From assembly GCF_001949145.1 (NCBI RefSeq), contig NW_019091373.1, forward strand, positions 2,323,687 through 2,385,686: a stretch of DNA of 62,000 bases, in the 5' to 3' direction. The stretch is from Acanthaster planci (lineage: Eukaryota; Echinodermata; Asteroidea; Valvatida; Acanthasteridae). The notes under the pieces were generated by a model. It was not told the origin of the DNA, ran no database searches, and saw only the letters and a program-made list of their open reading frames with translations. How positions within the stretch are numbered: the first letter of the stretch is position 1; each line of letters opens with the position of its first letter. A program made the translations under genes and the position numbers. Shown here piece by piece: positions 38,212-49,012 of this stretch.

Positions 38212-40532
38212 TGTCCGTTTGCTTGAACTGTGTTCTTATTCAGAGACTGGCTTCTAAAGTGCATGTACATTACTTGTGTGGTAGTGAAAGCAATAATGCC
38301 CATCAATTTGACCGCCAAGGGCAGCAGTGTTAACTTCAGCTGAGCCAATTCATTTGAAACTGTCCATTTTAAATACAAAACTTGCAAGGTCTTGCAGTAA
38401 TGCGAACTTCGTTCTGGCTTGTCCAGGGGAAGCTACATTGAAAAGACGGGTCAAATACGTACACACCACTTTATCATGTACCCAGCCGTTTCCAACCTTT
38501 TTTGAGGGGACAGGGAGCACTCATTGGCCATGAACTTACAAACTATGAGCAGGAGGAAGGTGGCAGTTTTTTTCAAGCAAATTTGTGATTTTATTTCTTA
38601 TTTTTGTTTTCTTTTTTCATACAATATTTTGGTGGAGGGGAAGTACTTCCTTTCCCCATGATGCCCACACAACACCCTATGCCTGCCCCACTTGGACTGA
38701 TATGGAAAATGTGACCAAACCCCTGACGAGTCCTGGGATAAACATGTATGGCCATATTTGTATATCTTGTATGCGTCACCCCGAGGACCTTGAGACTGCA
38801 TTTGGAACTTCAAAATGTGAACAATATTCTCATTGGGGGGCGACCACATGATGAAAAATGTTCATTATTTTATACACGTAGACTTGGTACATGTACACTT
38901 TTCATACAGTACCCTCCTTAGAACTAAATGTTGCTTTGTGGCCAAACTGCTGTCAGGTTGGGATCTTTGTAAAGTTCCACAATACAGTCATGCACACGGG
39001 TTAAGGAAGTGGATATTCCCGATGAAATACACAAACCACAATGGTTGCAACTTCGAAGTTCATGTACAAGCTCCTATATTGAATAAAAATTTGTGCACGA
39101 GAGGTATTCCCTTGTACTTGCATGAAGGTCCACCAGGAACATCTGGCCTGGCATTGGAGTTGCCAATACTGTTTTTCTCCTGCCGAGTCTGATTCTTTTT
39201 GCCTAGCATGACTGACCCATTGGCACAACAGCCTAAGAATAATTCCCATAACATTACAGAGTCTCTCCGAGCTATCAAAACACCATACTACTGCAAAACA
39301 GAACTATAATGTACATGAACCTTCCTCTTTAAGACCAGCGCATATAAGCATTGACATAAGCCAAAACTTGTTACAAAACCAAGGAGCTGTTCATAAAAGT
39401 AAATAGGGTGTCACAGGAGGGGGGAATGCCATCCACCATACACTCTGACCAGAAAGTTCACTTGGAACTAGGGTGATATTAGAGGGATTCCCGAGGACAA
39501 GCATGAAAAGAACTCGGCGAATCTGAGAAACCATGAAGGCCATAGCCCTGTGCGATGTGTAGGTGTACATTTTCAGTGGGCTGCGCTCACAGTTTGTCCT
39601 GTGAAAGGGTCCACTGACAGCCCCTAAGGGTGAACTTACAAATTTTGTCAACCTGTATAAAAAGGTAGAAGGGTAGAGCAAGGTCACAGCTCATGCTGAG
39701 CATGTACACCAGTGCATCCTGGACGTATACTTCAGACACAAAAACTTAAAAAACAATCCAAGTAATTTACAAATTTCCTACTCCAGCATTACACAAACTT
39801 TAATGTATTTACAAGAATTAATACATGTACATGCAGTTTTCCTGCCAAAAGTGCATGTTTGAATGGAGGTTTTTTCCTTGGGGGGAGGGGATTGCTGTTG
39901 CTGAAGAGTGAAGGATGAACGGTAACCAGGACTGAAAATTGGTGATTACTACACTCACATGCATCAAGCAGGTGTTTCAGCGTTCCGACTCCAGCATCAT
40001 TTGTCTTTGTACACTAAAGCAAGTTAAATCTTGCACCACAGTAAAGGTTAGCCACACACCTGAAATTGGTCTCCAGTTCAAGAGCATCCAACAGTATTTT
40101 TAATTTGCAACAGAGTGATCCATTCAGCCCCACCCTATGGTCTACCGACCAATCACAAACGTGATTTAAGTCTCAGAAACAACGCAGGCATAAATGCTTG
40201 GCCATGTGTGCACAGGTGTACGACAGGTGCAGATGGCAGTGAGCACATGCACCATGGCTTTGTGGAGAAGCTAGTGCTAATTGCTTGTGTGTGCAGTGGG
40301 CAGGGTTTACTGGATGGGTATATTCAAAAGAGAATAACGAATTGTACATTTAGTTGGAATTTGGTGCCAGGCAGAGCAGACAGTAAAGCTTAAAATGCAG
40401 CATCCAATCCAAAAATCTTCCGACAATTTGTGTGGTGACATGATATCCTGGTATCTATCAGCACATCGACAAAGATGGTATACAGCAAAACATAAAGTAT
40501 CAAAGCCACAGGAGGCTTATCTCCACAGTGGC
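38212..40532. other. Convergent intergenic spacer SRSF / SNRPD2
   Basis: No exon recognised on either strand. Open frames up to 119 codons (e.g. 38833-39192) lack known motifs and splice support. The sequence is moderately AT-rich with scattered acatgtac words. Confidence 0.5.
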
Positions 40533-40538
40533 TTTATT
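40533..40538 (-). terminator. Poly(A) signal of SNRPD2
   Basis: AATAAA on the minus strand about 240 nt after the TGA stop; no closer AATAAA was seen. The gene converges on the SRSF-like gene, whose own signal is 2.4 kb away. Confidence 0.5.
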
Positions 40539-40775
40539 TGCAGTACAACAGTTTCTGTTCTCTTGGTGCACTTATTTTACAGTGGACTGCAGAGCTAATG
40601 ACAGACTGGTCAAGGTATTGTTGCACACTGACGCTTTTTGGGGGGAGGTATCCCCAGAGTGTCTGTCTGTTCCTGCATGAACTGGGCCGTGTGGGTTTTT
40701 TTTTAAATAAAAAAAAAAAAGAATCCTCAAAAGTATTGTCCGGGAAAGTCTTCAATTTGAACAGTTGGACATGGA

Positions 40776-43700
40776 TCACTGCTTGGCGGTGGCCAGGGGA
40801 TTTCTCAGGACCAAGATGACGCTGTCTCCTCGCAAGAACATCTTGGAGATGTAGCGGTCCTTGTTGACGGGCTTGGACTTCTTCTTCCCTTTACCTGCCT
40901 TGGGGGTCTCTGTCCACATCTCCTTCACATTTTCCAAAACCATGTTGCAATGCCTGTTAACATTAACAATGCAAAACATCTAGTTGAAAAAGGAAACAAG
41001 TTATTACACTTTACACAGCTGCATGAGGCAGGTGCCCGTGTGTTCAATGGGCACTGCAGGAACTGTGGAAGGCTCCGTGGGGGCAACTCACAGTCGCAAC
41101 AGTCAGCAAGACACATCCTGCATATTTTGCAAGTGCACTGGACACAAAGTGCACACGATAACTATGTCAACTGGATGCATACAAAAACCACGGTACCTTT
41201 ACATGACAGCGGTGGTGTTTCAGTGTCCAACACTCCCTTAAGTAACTATCATGTTCTGCAGTTTGCACAAGATTACAGTTGTAAGTTCTCAGTCACAAGT
41301 CTTTGCCCTGTCCTCTAGTCGCTACTCTTTGCCTCACCGGTCAAATGCCTTGACTCTGCCCAGCAGTTTCTTGTTGTTGCGGCAGTTGATCAGGACCTGC
41401 GTGTTGTTCTTGACGGACTGTGTCAGGACTGAAAGCGGGCCTGTGTTGAACTCTTCCTCTTCCCGCTTAGCGAGCTCCTCAGCAGTCATCTCACTCTTGG
41501 GTTTTGTTAACAACCTTGGAATCAGACACAAGTGAAACCAGTAACTGGGGGGGCCTGTACTCCCTTTCCGTGACTTCTGATGTTGAACTACATGTATGTA
41601 GTAGATTTGCCTGCTGCGACATCCAAGAGCCCATCCGCATACTCTAACCCTAACCCCCAAGATTGCTGGCCCTAACCTTCCCCATTCACACAAAGTTAAA
41701 CACCTATCAGACTTTGTGCACAGAGCCTGTTGGACTTTTTTTCTGAGGTATGCCAAATCCATTGCAAAAGCCAGCTGTTATGGGTTTACCAGACCTATTC
41801 CCACCGAATTAAATACTTTACAACTGTTTAATTGTGTGTGGTTGGGGAAGGTTAGGGCTAATGACTGTTTCCCAAAATGCCATACACTGTCAACACTGCA
41901 CCTACATTGGCATCTGTTGCATGCCAAGTCTTAATCCTCACTCTGTCTTTTTGACCATTTCATGCAGTCGTCAGAGCATTCCAACTGGCACCAATATGTG
42001 GGTTGCTTTGCGGTTGCTGTGGTTTCACGTCATGATTCTGTATCCATTCCCACACATGTGGATTTGTGTACAGTCCGAATTTGTTTATTTGGAAGCAAGG
42101 AATGCCAGTGTTTACTGTGCAATTTGGTTACATTTCACTGGTTCTCAGCCCAAGAAATGATGGCACCACTTACATGTAAGTCACAGTCATTTGCCTCTGA
42201 CGTGAAAAAAACAGTGGGCAATTTGGAAGAGATTTTTCATTCGTTGTTTACACTATTTTGGGAGATCACTGTGTCCGCCATACTTCTAAAAGGCTAGCGA
42301 AGAATAATGTTTAAATTATCCTAACATGCCCAAATTATCTCCAACCATCAAAAACAGCATGTTCAACTTCCTTACAATTTCAAATGACTAGCAGGTGTGT
42401 GTTTTATACATCAATCTATAAAACAAATTTTATGTATACTCCTGGGAAAGTGGGCAACGAATGTGGAGTTTTTGGAAAATTCTTTCTTAGTGTTTTCCAA
42501 GTGAACAGGATGAATATTGCCTAGGGCCTACCTCAAAATTTTCACTATTAAATTTGACTTTTTAGGACATTTCAACGCTTTCAGACAGTCGGACAGCTAT
42601 AAGGTCAAATGTTGGAGGGAAATATTGGGGGAGTTTCATATACATATATGGACAACACTAATTTTTCTGTAACCCTAACTCTCCCAAATCCTTCTCTGCA
42701 AAGTGGAGGAATTTGGAGGATTCAGGGTATATGGCAAAAGTGCATGGCTGATTTCGAAGGATGTCATACGTGAAGGTCGTGGATTAGACCTTATGTTGTT
42801 TGTGCTTAGTCAAGCACAAATTTAGCCTGATATTTCTTTTGAATCAATTGTACAGCTCAAGAGTGCCAATTTACACTTCCCTAAACATAATGAAAGGAAT
42901 TGCCGGAGGATTCTGAAGGATTTGGGCAGTTAGGCACACCTCCAAATGACACTTTCAAGAAGTTTTGGAGGATTTGGGCTAAATGCAATTTTTCATGTTG
43001 AAAATTGGAGGATTTTGGAGGATTCAGGATGGTTCCTTGTAAAAAGGCCTAGGGGGTTAGGCCCTTTTTTCTAGGGACCTTTCTCAACCCTCCAAAATCC
43101 TCCAATTTGGGAGGGGGTGAAAATTGAATTCTCTGTCAATCCTCTGAAATCCTCCAAAATGTCTTGGAAATGTTACTTGGAGATGTGCCAACTGCCTCAA
43201 TCCTTCAACTCCTTTGGCAATTCCTGTTATTATGTTGAAGCAGTGCGAATGGCATTCTTGAGCAGTGTGGTTGATTCAAAAGAACTGGCTGAATTTAAGC
43301 ATGACTAAGCAAAAACAACAGGTCTAACCCACGACCTTCACGCACGACATTCTTTGTCATTCAACCTCAATCCTCCAAAACCAAAGGTTTTGGAGAACTG
43401 AGGGTTAGGGTTAAAACATTACAGAGCCATCAAAAAGAGATAACATGTCCCCCAAAAATGAAATTTAACAAGGAAAATTTAGCAAGGTCATGGTGCACCA
43501 CCCTCTCGTGGACCATTCACAAAAATCATGCAGGGTCGGCACATGCGTGCCGATGACTGATTCTTGAGCACAGTATGTCACATCAAAAATGTACGCTGGA
43601 CATGGGGTGCTCAGGAATCAGTCGTCGGCGGGTGTGTGCTGACACTGTATGCTTTATATGTATGGTCCGCTAGAAAGGCCGGCATGCCGTGATGTCACCT

Positions 43701-46036
43701 CCAGGACATTAACATGCAGTTCAAATCACTATTTGAACAAAACGGCGACATCGTGCTCGACAACAAGACCGTTTCTAATTTGAAGGGGAAAGTTTTCTTT
43801 TCTTCCCAAATGTGAGTAAAGAGTAAACCTTATCATCATTATTGAAATCTTAGATTCTCACTTGATCCTAAGCCGAGTGCATTAGACAGTTTAAGGACCA
43901 ATTTGGAGGTGAATTTGGAGAATTTTGATTCAGGGTAGGAGCTAGTTTGAGTGAAACGATTAATGGAAGCAAAGAAAGGCACTTGGACCCTACTATTGCA
44001 CAACCATATCCAAATGTTAAACAAGGTGATTTGTAGGGTCCAAGTTACTCGGACTAGTCTAAGTCTGATGACAACAAAGACAAATCATTGACAACACAAA
44101 AACAAAGACAAATCATGGAGAAGGGACTATTCGTTCCTCCATGGAGAAAAAAAAATTCTTAGCCTCTGGCACACGAACCTGCTCCTGGAACTGCAATCAA
44201 ATATCAAAAGTCAGGAAACTATGTATAATTATTTTGGCAAAGCAGTACTGAAATGTGACCTACCACGACAAAATGGGCATAAAGTCGCATTCCGCTCTTA
44301 CCTATTGTGAGGTTTCAAAGTCATTTTGAAGTGGAGGTCAATTTTTGGGGGGGGAGGGGAGTTGAAATATTTAGAAGAATTACCAGTTTTCTGTGTCATT
44401 CCAAACGTTTTCTGAGAATCATATATTTAAAAATGTCATGTTCTCAGCAATTTCGATGATAGCATTATTCATGCCTGGTAAGAAATGTTGAAACAATGTC
44501 AGGAACAAAAGCCCTGTTCGCACTGGACTTTTTCGGGGCAAACTTACTAATACGATGGGTACTTTGCCCATTTTAACCCTGTCTCGACGGATGACGGTAA
44601 GAGCCGCTGTAAAAATTGAGATCCTCAGCCCGCTTTTCAGCTATTATTTTCGGCCCACGCTCGAGAGAACACGGTGAAAGAAAGCAGACCCTGGCTCTTG
44701 TGTCTATGGTAATTGGTCTTTGTGTGTAGCCCAGAAATGAAAAGACCAAATTTGCATCATAATTACCAGCTTCACAATAGTCCTCACTTTGAAAAGAGGC
44801 AACGGGAATGTGGAAGCGTGAGTAAAGCTGCATGCCACCGAACAATGAGTCTTTTCACTGCGTAATTCAAAGCATGCAGAGCACGCAGGGCCACAAACTG
44901 AGAATTTGCGGTTTGGCAGGTGGCCTTCGTGGCCAAGCAAGGCTGGAATTCTCAGAGTCGGCTTTCAGAAAAAAGTTCCCGTCGTCGAGGGATTAAGTCC
45001 AGTGCAGACGTCCCCAGAAGACTTCCTCTCGGTTACTTTTCCCGAGCCGCGCCAACTTCTGGCCAGGAAGAATTCCCAAGACACTTTTCCCGAGACAGAA
45101 AGTCCAGTGCGGACAGTGTGAGACGGTAAAAGCAGCTCAGGGAAGCGTACATCCGGTTTACTGGCAAGGTCAGGCTCACACGAACCCTGTGCATGTTCGT
45201 TGCAAGCGTCCATACATGTACATACACATACATACACACACCACGAAGCCTAATTCTGGTTGCTGTGCAGTGATTTTGTGTTCTAGAGTCTCTCGAATGA
45301 TGGCAGATATTATTACTAAGACAATCGGAAGTTTAATTGGGGCCATCCATGTATCATTGGAAGAACTGTCACGACCAGAAGTTTGTAAAAGAAGTTGGGT
45401 TAAAGGGTGAACATGAAAGGTCACTCAAAGCACCCTCATGTGCTATTATAGTGACAGCTTGGTTACTTTTCCCACGTGTCTCGGTAAAAATCCCCGCGTC
45501 AAAAGTCCAACTCCAAGTGCGGATGGTGGTAAAGTTTGCCCATTTTTGATTTTCCCATCGGCTCGGTAATTCTCGGAAAATAAAGTCCAGTGCGGACAGG
45601 GCTAAAGACCCAAAGCTGCCAAACTCATTTCACAGTGTCGTCATATTTTCTACCTTAAGTAGAGTTCCATATACACGTACATACGCCTGCCACTGGACAG
45701 CTGGAATTGTGAAAAGCTCTTTTCCTGCTGACTTATAAAACACCAATATCTCAATTTTTGAATATTCCGACTTTCAGCTCATTTTGTGGCGACAGGTCAC
45801 AAATACGAAATAATTAAGTATACAAGTACTATGTAGGGCAAGCTTCGCAAAAACTGTTTTGGTACTTTTTCTAAAGCCTGGCCTGCTGTTTTCAGGCTGT
45901 ACCGGTACTACAAATATTATTTGAGGAATCGTTAAATTTAGTAGCATATTTACAGAAATAATGCAAAAATGCCACCACATAATATTAATCAAGTGTTAAA
46001 CTAAATATGCTTGAAAATATAAATAACTTACGACAT
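40776..46036 (-). CDS. SNRPD2: Small nuclear ribonucleoprotein Sm D2, complete
   Basis: Core Sm-ring protein of U1, U2, U4 and U5 snRNPs. Three exons: 46032-46036 (ATG plus two bases), 41338-41514 and 40776-40953, together 360 nt or 119 residues; vertebrate Sm D2 has 118. The protein begins [16 protein letters not shown], carries the Sm1 motif around [20 protein letters not shown] and [17 protein letters not shown], the basic [10 protein letters not shown] linker, and the Sm2 motif [15 protein letters not shown], ending ATAKQ. The start exon was chosen because ATGTC followed by GTAAGT in the same phase restores the family's exact N-terminus. Intron 1 is 4.5 kb and is packed with inverted-repeat elements. 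Confidence 0.96.
41644..41861. mobile_element. Piggybac-like MITE, copy 3, flanked by CTAA
   Basis: Very similar to copies 1 and 4 over its length, but the flanks are CTAA on both sides (41644-41647, 41858-41861) instead of TTAA. It lies just inside SNRPD2 intron 1, beside exon 2. Confidence 0.78.
42671..43415. mobile_element. Long near-palindromic fold-back element (about 745 bp)
   Basis: The two halves are inverted copies of each other for roughly 365 bp each, with the axis near 43045-43065. Paired markers include GTGAAGGTCGTGGATTAGACC (left, about 42773) against its inverse at about 43325, and GGAGGATTTTGGAGGATTC-type blocks around the centre. The right end is GGGTTAGGG followed by TTAA; the left is GTAA then CCCTAAC. 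The family word is TCCTCCAAAATCCTCCAA. Related partial copies are at 9335, 16730, 31780, 38153. It lies in SNRPD2 intron 1. Confidence 0.75.
43505..43672. mobile_element. Short inverted-repeat element with about 66-bp arms
   Basis: The left arm (GACTGATTCTTGAGCAC near its inner end) is the inverse of the right arm (GTGCTCAGGAATCAGTC), with pairing out to GTGGACCAT / ATGGTCCGC. The total length is 168 bp. It lies in SNRPD2 intron 1, just after the 745-bp palindrome. Confidence 0.65.
44511..45602. mobile_element. 1.09-kb inverted-repeat element with GCCCTG...CAGGGC ends
   Basis: The left end GCCCTGTTCGCACTGGACTT mirrors the right end AAGTCCAGTGCGGACAGGGC. Extra internal copies of AAGTCCAGTGC(G/A)GAC at about 44994 and 45098 suggest nested insertions or composite growth. 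Related fragments are at 27748-27815 and 57560-57640. No transposase frame was recognised. It lies in SNRPD2 intron 1. Confidence 0.65.
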
Positions 46037-46039
46037 GAT

Positions 46040-46620
46040 TTTCAGCTAGGATGCAACGGATTCCGTCCAAAACGAGTTCCAAGGTTCTCGGACTAAGAGT
46101 GCAAACGCGTAAATAAAACGTTTCGCAGGCCTAGTATGCAGCGCAGCCGCGCCGGGCCGGCCAGGCGGCCGGCCGGCTGCAGGCTGCATGCATTGACACT
46201 ATGTGTAGTCTGGTTCTAAACAACATGGTTTTACTTATGCGACGAGTGCCCTAAAGGAGTCTAGGTTATAAAAGATCACATTGGCGTTACACAAAGCCAT
46301 TAAGCAACCTCTTTCTCGGGGCTAGTTTGGAAGTTCGCCGTCTGCGGCCGTTCAGCTGAAGTTGAATTTGCCGGGAAAAACCGGCTGGCCGGCCGCGCCG
46401 GCCGCGCCGGCCGCGCCCGCGTGTGGTCTACGTACATGTACATGTACATGTACATGGATGTACGTACACTTCGCTTATCGGCGTGGTACACGTGTCATGT
46501 CTGTGTAAATTTAACATTGGAAGACGTTGGATGCTACTACATTGTAGGCCTGTACACCATTCAAAATTTTATAACAAATCTGTGTGCGACAGCGACAAAT
46601 TAAAGAATCTAGGCAGGTAG
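46040..46620. promoter_or_regulatory. CpG-rich region, probable shared SNRPD2/FKBP2 promoter
   Basis: The segment upstream of the SNRPD2 start is the most CpG-dense part of the window, with alternating CCGGCC/GCGCC tracts at about 46143-46195 and 46382-46425, then an acatgtac run at 46433-46455. SNRPD2 leaves to the left. FKBP2 leaves to the right and needs an upstream 5' UTR exon (acceptor at 48988); a possible donor, GTAGGA, starts at 46617. The shared-promoter idea is inference from head-to-head arrangement. Confidence 0.4.
46433..46455 (+). repeat. (TACATG)n microsatellite
   Basis: TACATGTACATGTACATGTA-type run beside the CpG-rich promoter region; the same word is scattered throughout the window, e.g. 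46745 and 10707. Confidence 0.75.
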
Positions 46621-46947
46621 GATTTAGGATAGACCAGCGAAACGGATTGCTCAAACATGTAAAATATTCAGACCATGGAGGGAGGAAAATACCCCAATGT
46701 TCAGACGGTGTGATGCCATTTTTCTGCCAAATTTGTAGCCGAACTACATGTACATGTACACTCAGCATGGCGTTATGAACAGAGGGCCCTAAGCCTTGGG
46801 CACTAGCGCAATAGTAGGGGCCTAGGCTAGCCCAGGTGGACTCCCTGACTAGTAGTAGATGATGCGCGTAGTCGTAATGAAATGAAAACAATGTGTTCTT
46901 AATCCTCCATGGTCCAACCAGGGCTAGGACCCGCCTAGGCCAAGTAT

Positions 46948-47151
46948 CAGTGGCGGTACCTCCAATAGATTTTGGCATGGTGGGGGAGCACAAAGGGAGC
47001 ACCAGCATCTCAGTGGTATTGTTTTGGGGGGCAGGTTTTTGTTAGCTTTGTTCAATATCCATCCTTTTTTCCCAGTGGGGGCACCGGGGGAGGGGCACTT
47101 GGAATCTAAGGGGGGCATGTGCTTCCCGGTCCCCCCGTGGCTACACCACTG
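46948..47151. mobile_element. hAT-like MITE with CAGTGG termini
   Basis: Begins CAGTGGCGGTACC and ends with the inverse of CAGTGGTGTAGCC, with G-rich inner sequence. The CAGTGGCG terminus is typical of hAT-type MITEs. No clean 8-bp target duplication is visible, so the age or limits are uncertain. Confidence 0.6.
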
Positions 47152-48600
47152 AGGCCTACTCTGTGCATGCACACAGATTTTCTACTTATTCTACTGAGGA
47201 TAGACCTTGTTCCTTGTAACTTTTGGGTTCATCTTGGTGTTTGTGACTATCCTGGTCCATGGTCGGAAAGTGTTCCGTAATGATATACAGATGCCACTTG
47301 ACTCCCTGTGCACAAACCTTATGAGACTTGTCTGAAAAATTGTGTTTTCTCAGCAAATGACTTTTTATTTTCCCTCCTAAATTGAACTTTTCTGGACATG
47401 TTTTTGCTTTCTGATGGCTATTTAGTCAGGGAGGAATTATTGGCATCCGTGTATGAACTCTTCCCTCATGGGAAATAACTGAAGGGTTGGTGTTGCGAAA
47501 AGAGGTCAGTTTGTAATGTTGAGGGAAATTATGAGGAGAAACTGTGTTTTGGTGTTTTCTAGCTAAATTTCACTTTTTAGGACATGTTATCACTTTCTGG
47601 TGGCTGTTATAACATTTTAAGGGAAAATAAGTGTTATTTGTATATGGAAATCTTTCCCTTGGATTCCTTTACAGATGGAGACACTTAAAAATGGATTCTT
47701 GAAGGGATGTGGTGGTACAGTTCTTTTTCTTGTTCAATTTTGAGAAATGGCGTAGGCGAAGCAGCAATGGTCAAACTGACTATAAAATGAAGCAGAGATT
47801 TCATATGTTCCAGTCTTGATAAGATTAATAAATCGTGCAAGATTGGCTGATTATGCCCAACATATTATTAGAAGTTCGTCCCTTTGGAATAAATTCTAAA
47901 CAGGCCTGTCTATTACGTGATGATCCTTCCCACTATTGGTACCCAGCGAGGTACCAAAACCTCATGAGTGGAGGTGTCTCAGCTGACAACTTGTCTAAAT
48001 GGGATGACTTCTCTCTCCACTCGATGCACAGTTAAGTTGTCCCACTGGTCCGAGTTCCCTCAGGAAAGTGCAGCCAATATCAGTGCAAAGTCTGGTGCAC
48101 TTTGCTGCACTGGACAGCCAACAGCACGGCTCTCCCAGGGCAAAACAGTGAAGGCCTCACTAGATTTTTTTTCACTTTTCAAGATAAAAGACATTGTCTG
48201 GGTAACTTGGGGGCGCTCTTCCCAATTGGAAGGATAGAGTGTTGTACAGTGTTTTGTGTCTTGGTGAGCATGTGCTACAGTATTTCAAGTTTTCTGAGGG
48301 TAACTCCTGAAATTTTCTTTGGCAGAAAATAATAGACAAGTGTAGCTACAGCAGCCAAAGAAATGGCCCATGTCGAAAAAATGAGAGCTATTCTAATTAA
48401 ACAATACCTTAGCTGGATCCTTTGGCCACCTGGTCTTGAGAGTAGTGGAAATTTTAGATCTTGTTGCACTGGATAGACAAGCAACTTTGATAAACGAGCA
48501 GACTGATACGTCTGGCAGGGGTTTTAGCCAAAACACCTTTGGGGATTAGAGTTGGGGTTTAGATCCTCTTCACTTTTACCCAAAGATGGAGAACTTCACT
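47152..48600. other. Spacer upstream of FKBP2
   Basis: Apart from the direct repeat at 47330-47650 nothing is recognised. A 5' UTR exon of FKBP2 could lie here or in the CpG-rich region further left. Confidence 0.45.
47330..47650 (+). repeat. Imperfect direct repeat, about 210-bp period
   Basis: GTGTTTTCTCAGCAAATGAC...GGACATGTTTTTGCTTTCTGATGGCT in pieces is echoed by GTGTTTTCTAGCTAAATTTC...GGACATGTTATCACTTTCTGGTGGCT in pieces, followed in both by a stalled AAGGGAAA/CCCTTGG region. It lies in the SNRPD2-FKBP2 spacer. Confidence 0.5.
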
Positions 48601-48628
48601 GTGAATACTCATAAAATGTAATCGCATT

Positions 48629-48771
48629 GGCGCCATTTGAGCAAGCAATACGCCTGTGCAGTGCACATTAATGCACAGGTGCAGGCGCCACGACAGGCAC
48701 ATACACCGGATGCGCCTGTGCTTGTGCGCAAAACTGAAATGCACAAGCGTATCGCTTGCTCAAATGGCACC
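48629..48771. mobile_element. MITE with 32-bp GGCGCCATTTGAGCAAGC arms
   Basis: The left arm GGCGCCATTTGAGCAAGCAA and the inverse of the right arm (GGTGCCATTTGAGCAAGCGA) pair over 32 bp with only a few mismatches. 143 bp in total. It lies about 220 bp upstream of the first FKBP2 coding exon. Confidence 0.7.
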
Positions 48772-49012
48772 CATGGTGAGTACACCTTTTGGGCAGAGTT
48801 ATCCATCTTGCGCCTTTGGGCACTGTACGATCTTTGCTTTTACCCTGCTTCCACAAGTACTTCCAACCCCTTCCCTCAAGCACTTCCACTCCCCCTCCCA
48901 GCCAAACACTTGCCTAGAACTCCCCAATTGAGTGCAGAACTACTCGTACTTTGAATTTTATTTTTTTCCCTCATCTTCTAATGTCCAGTCAGATTCAAGA
49001 GACCCACTCAAG

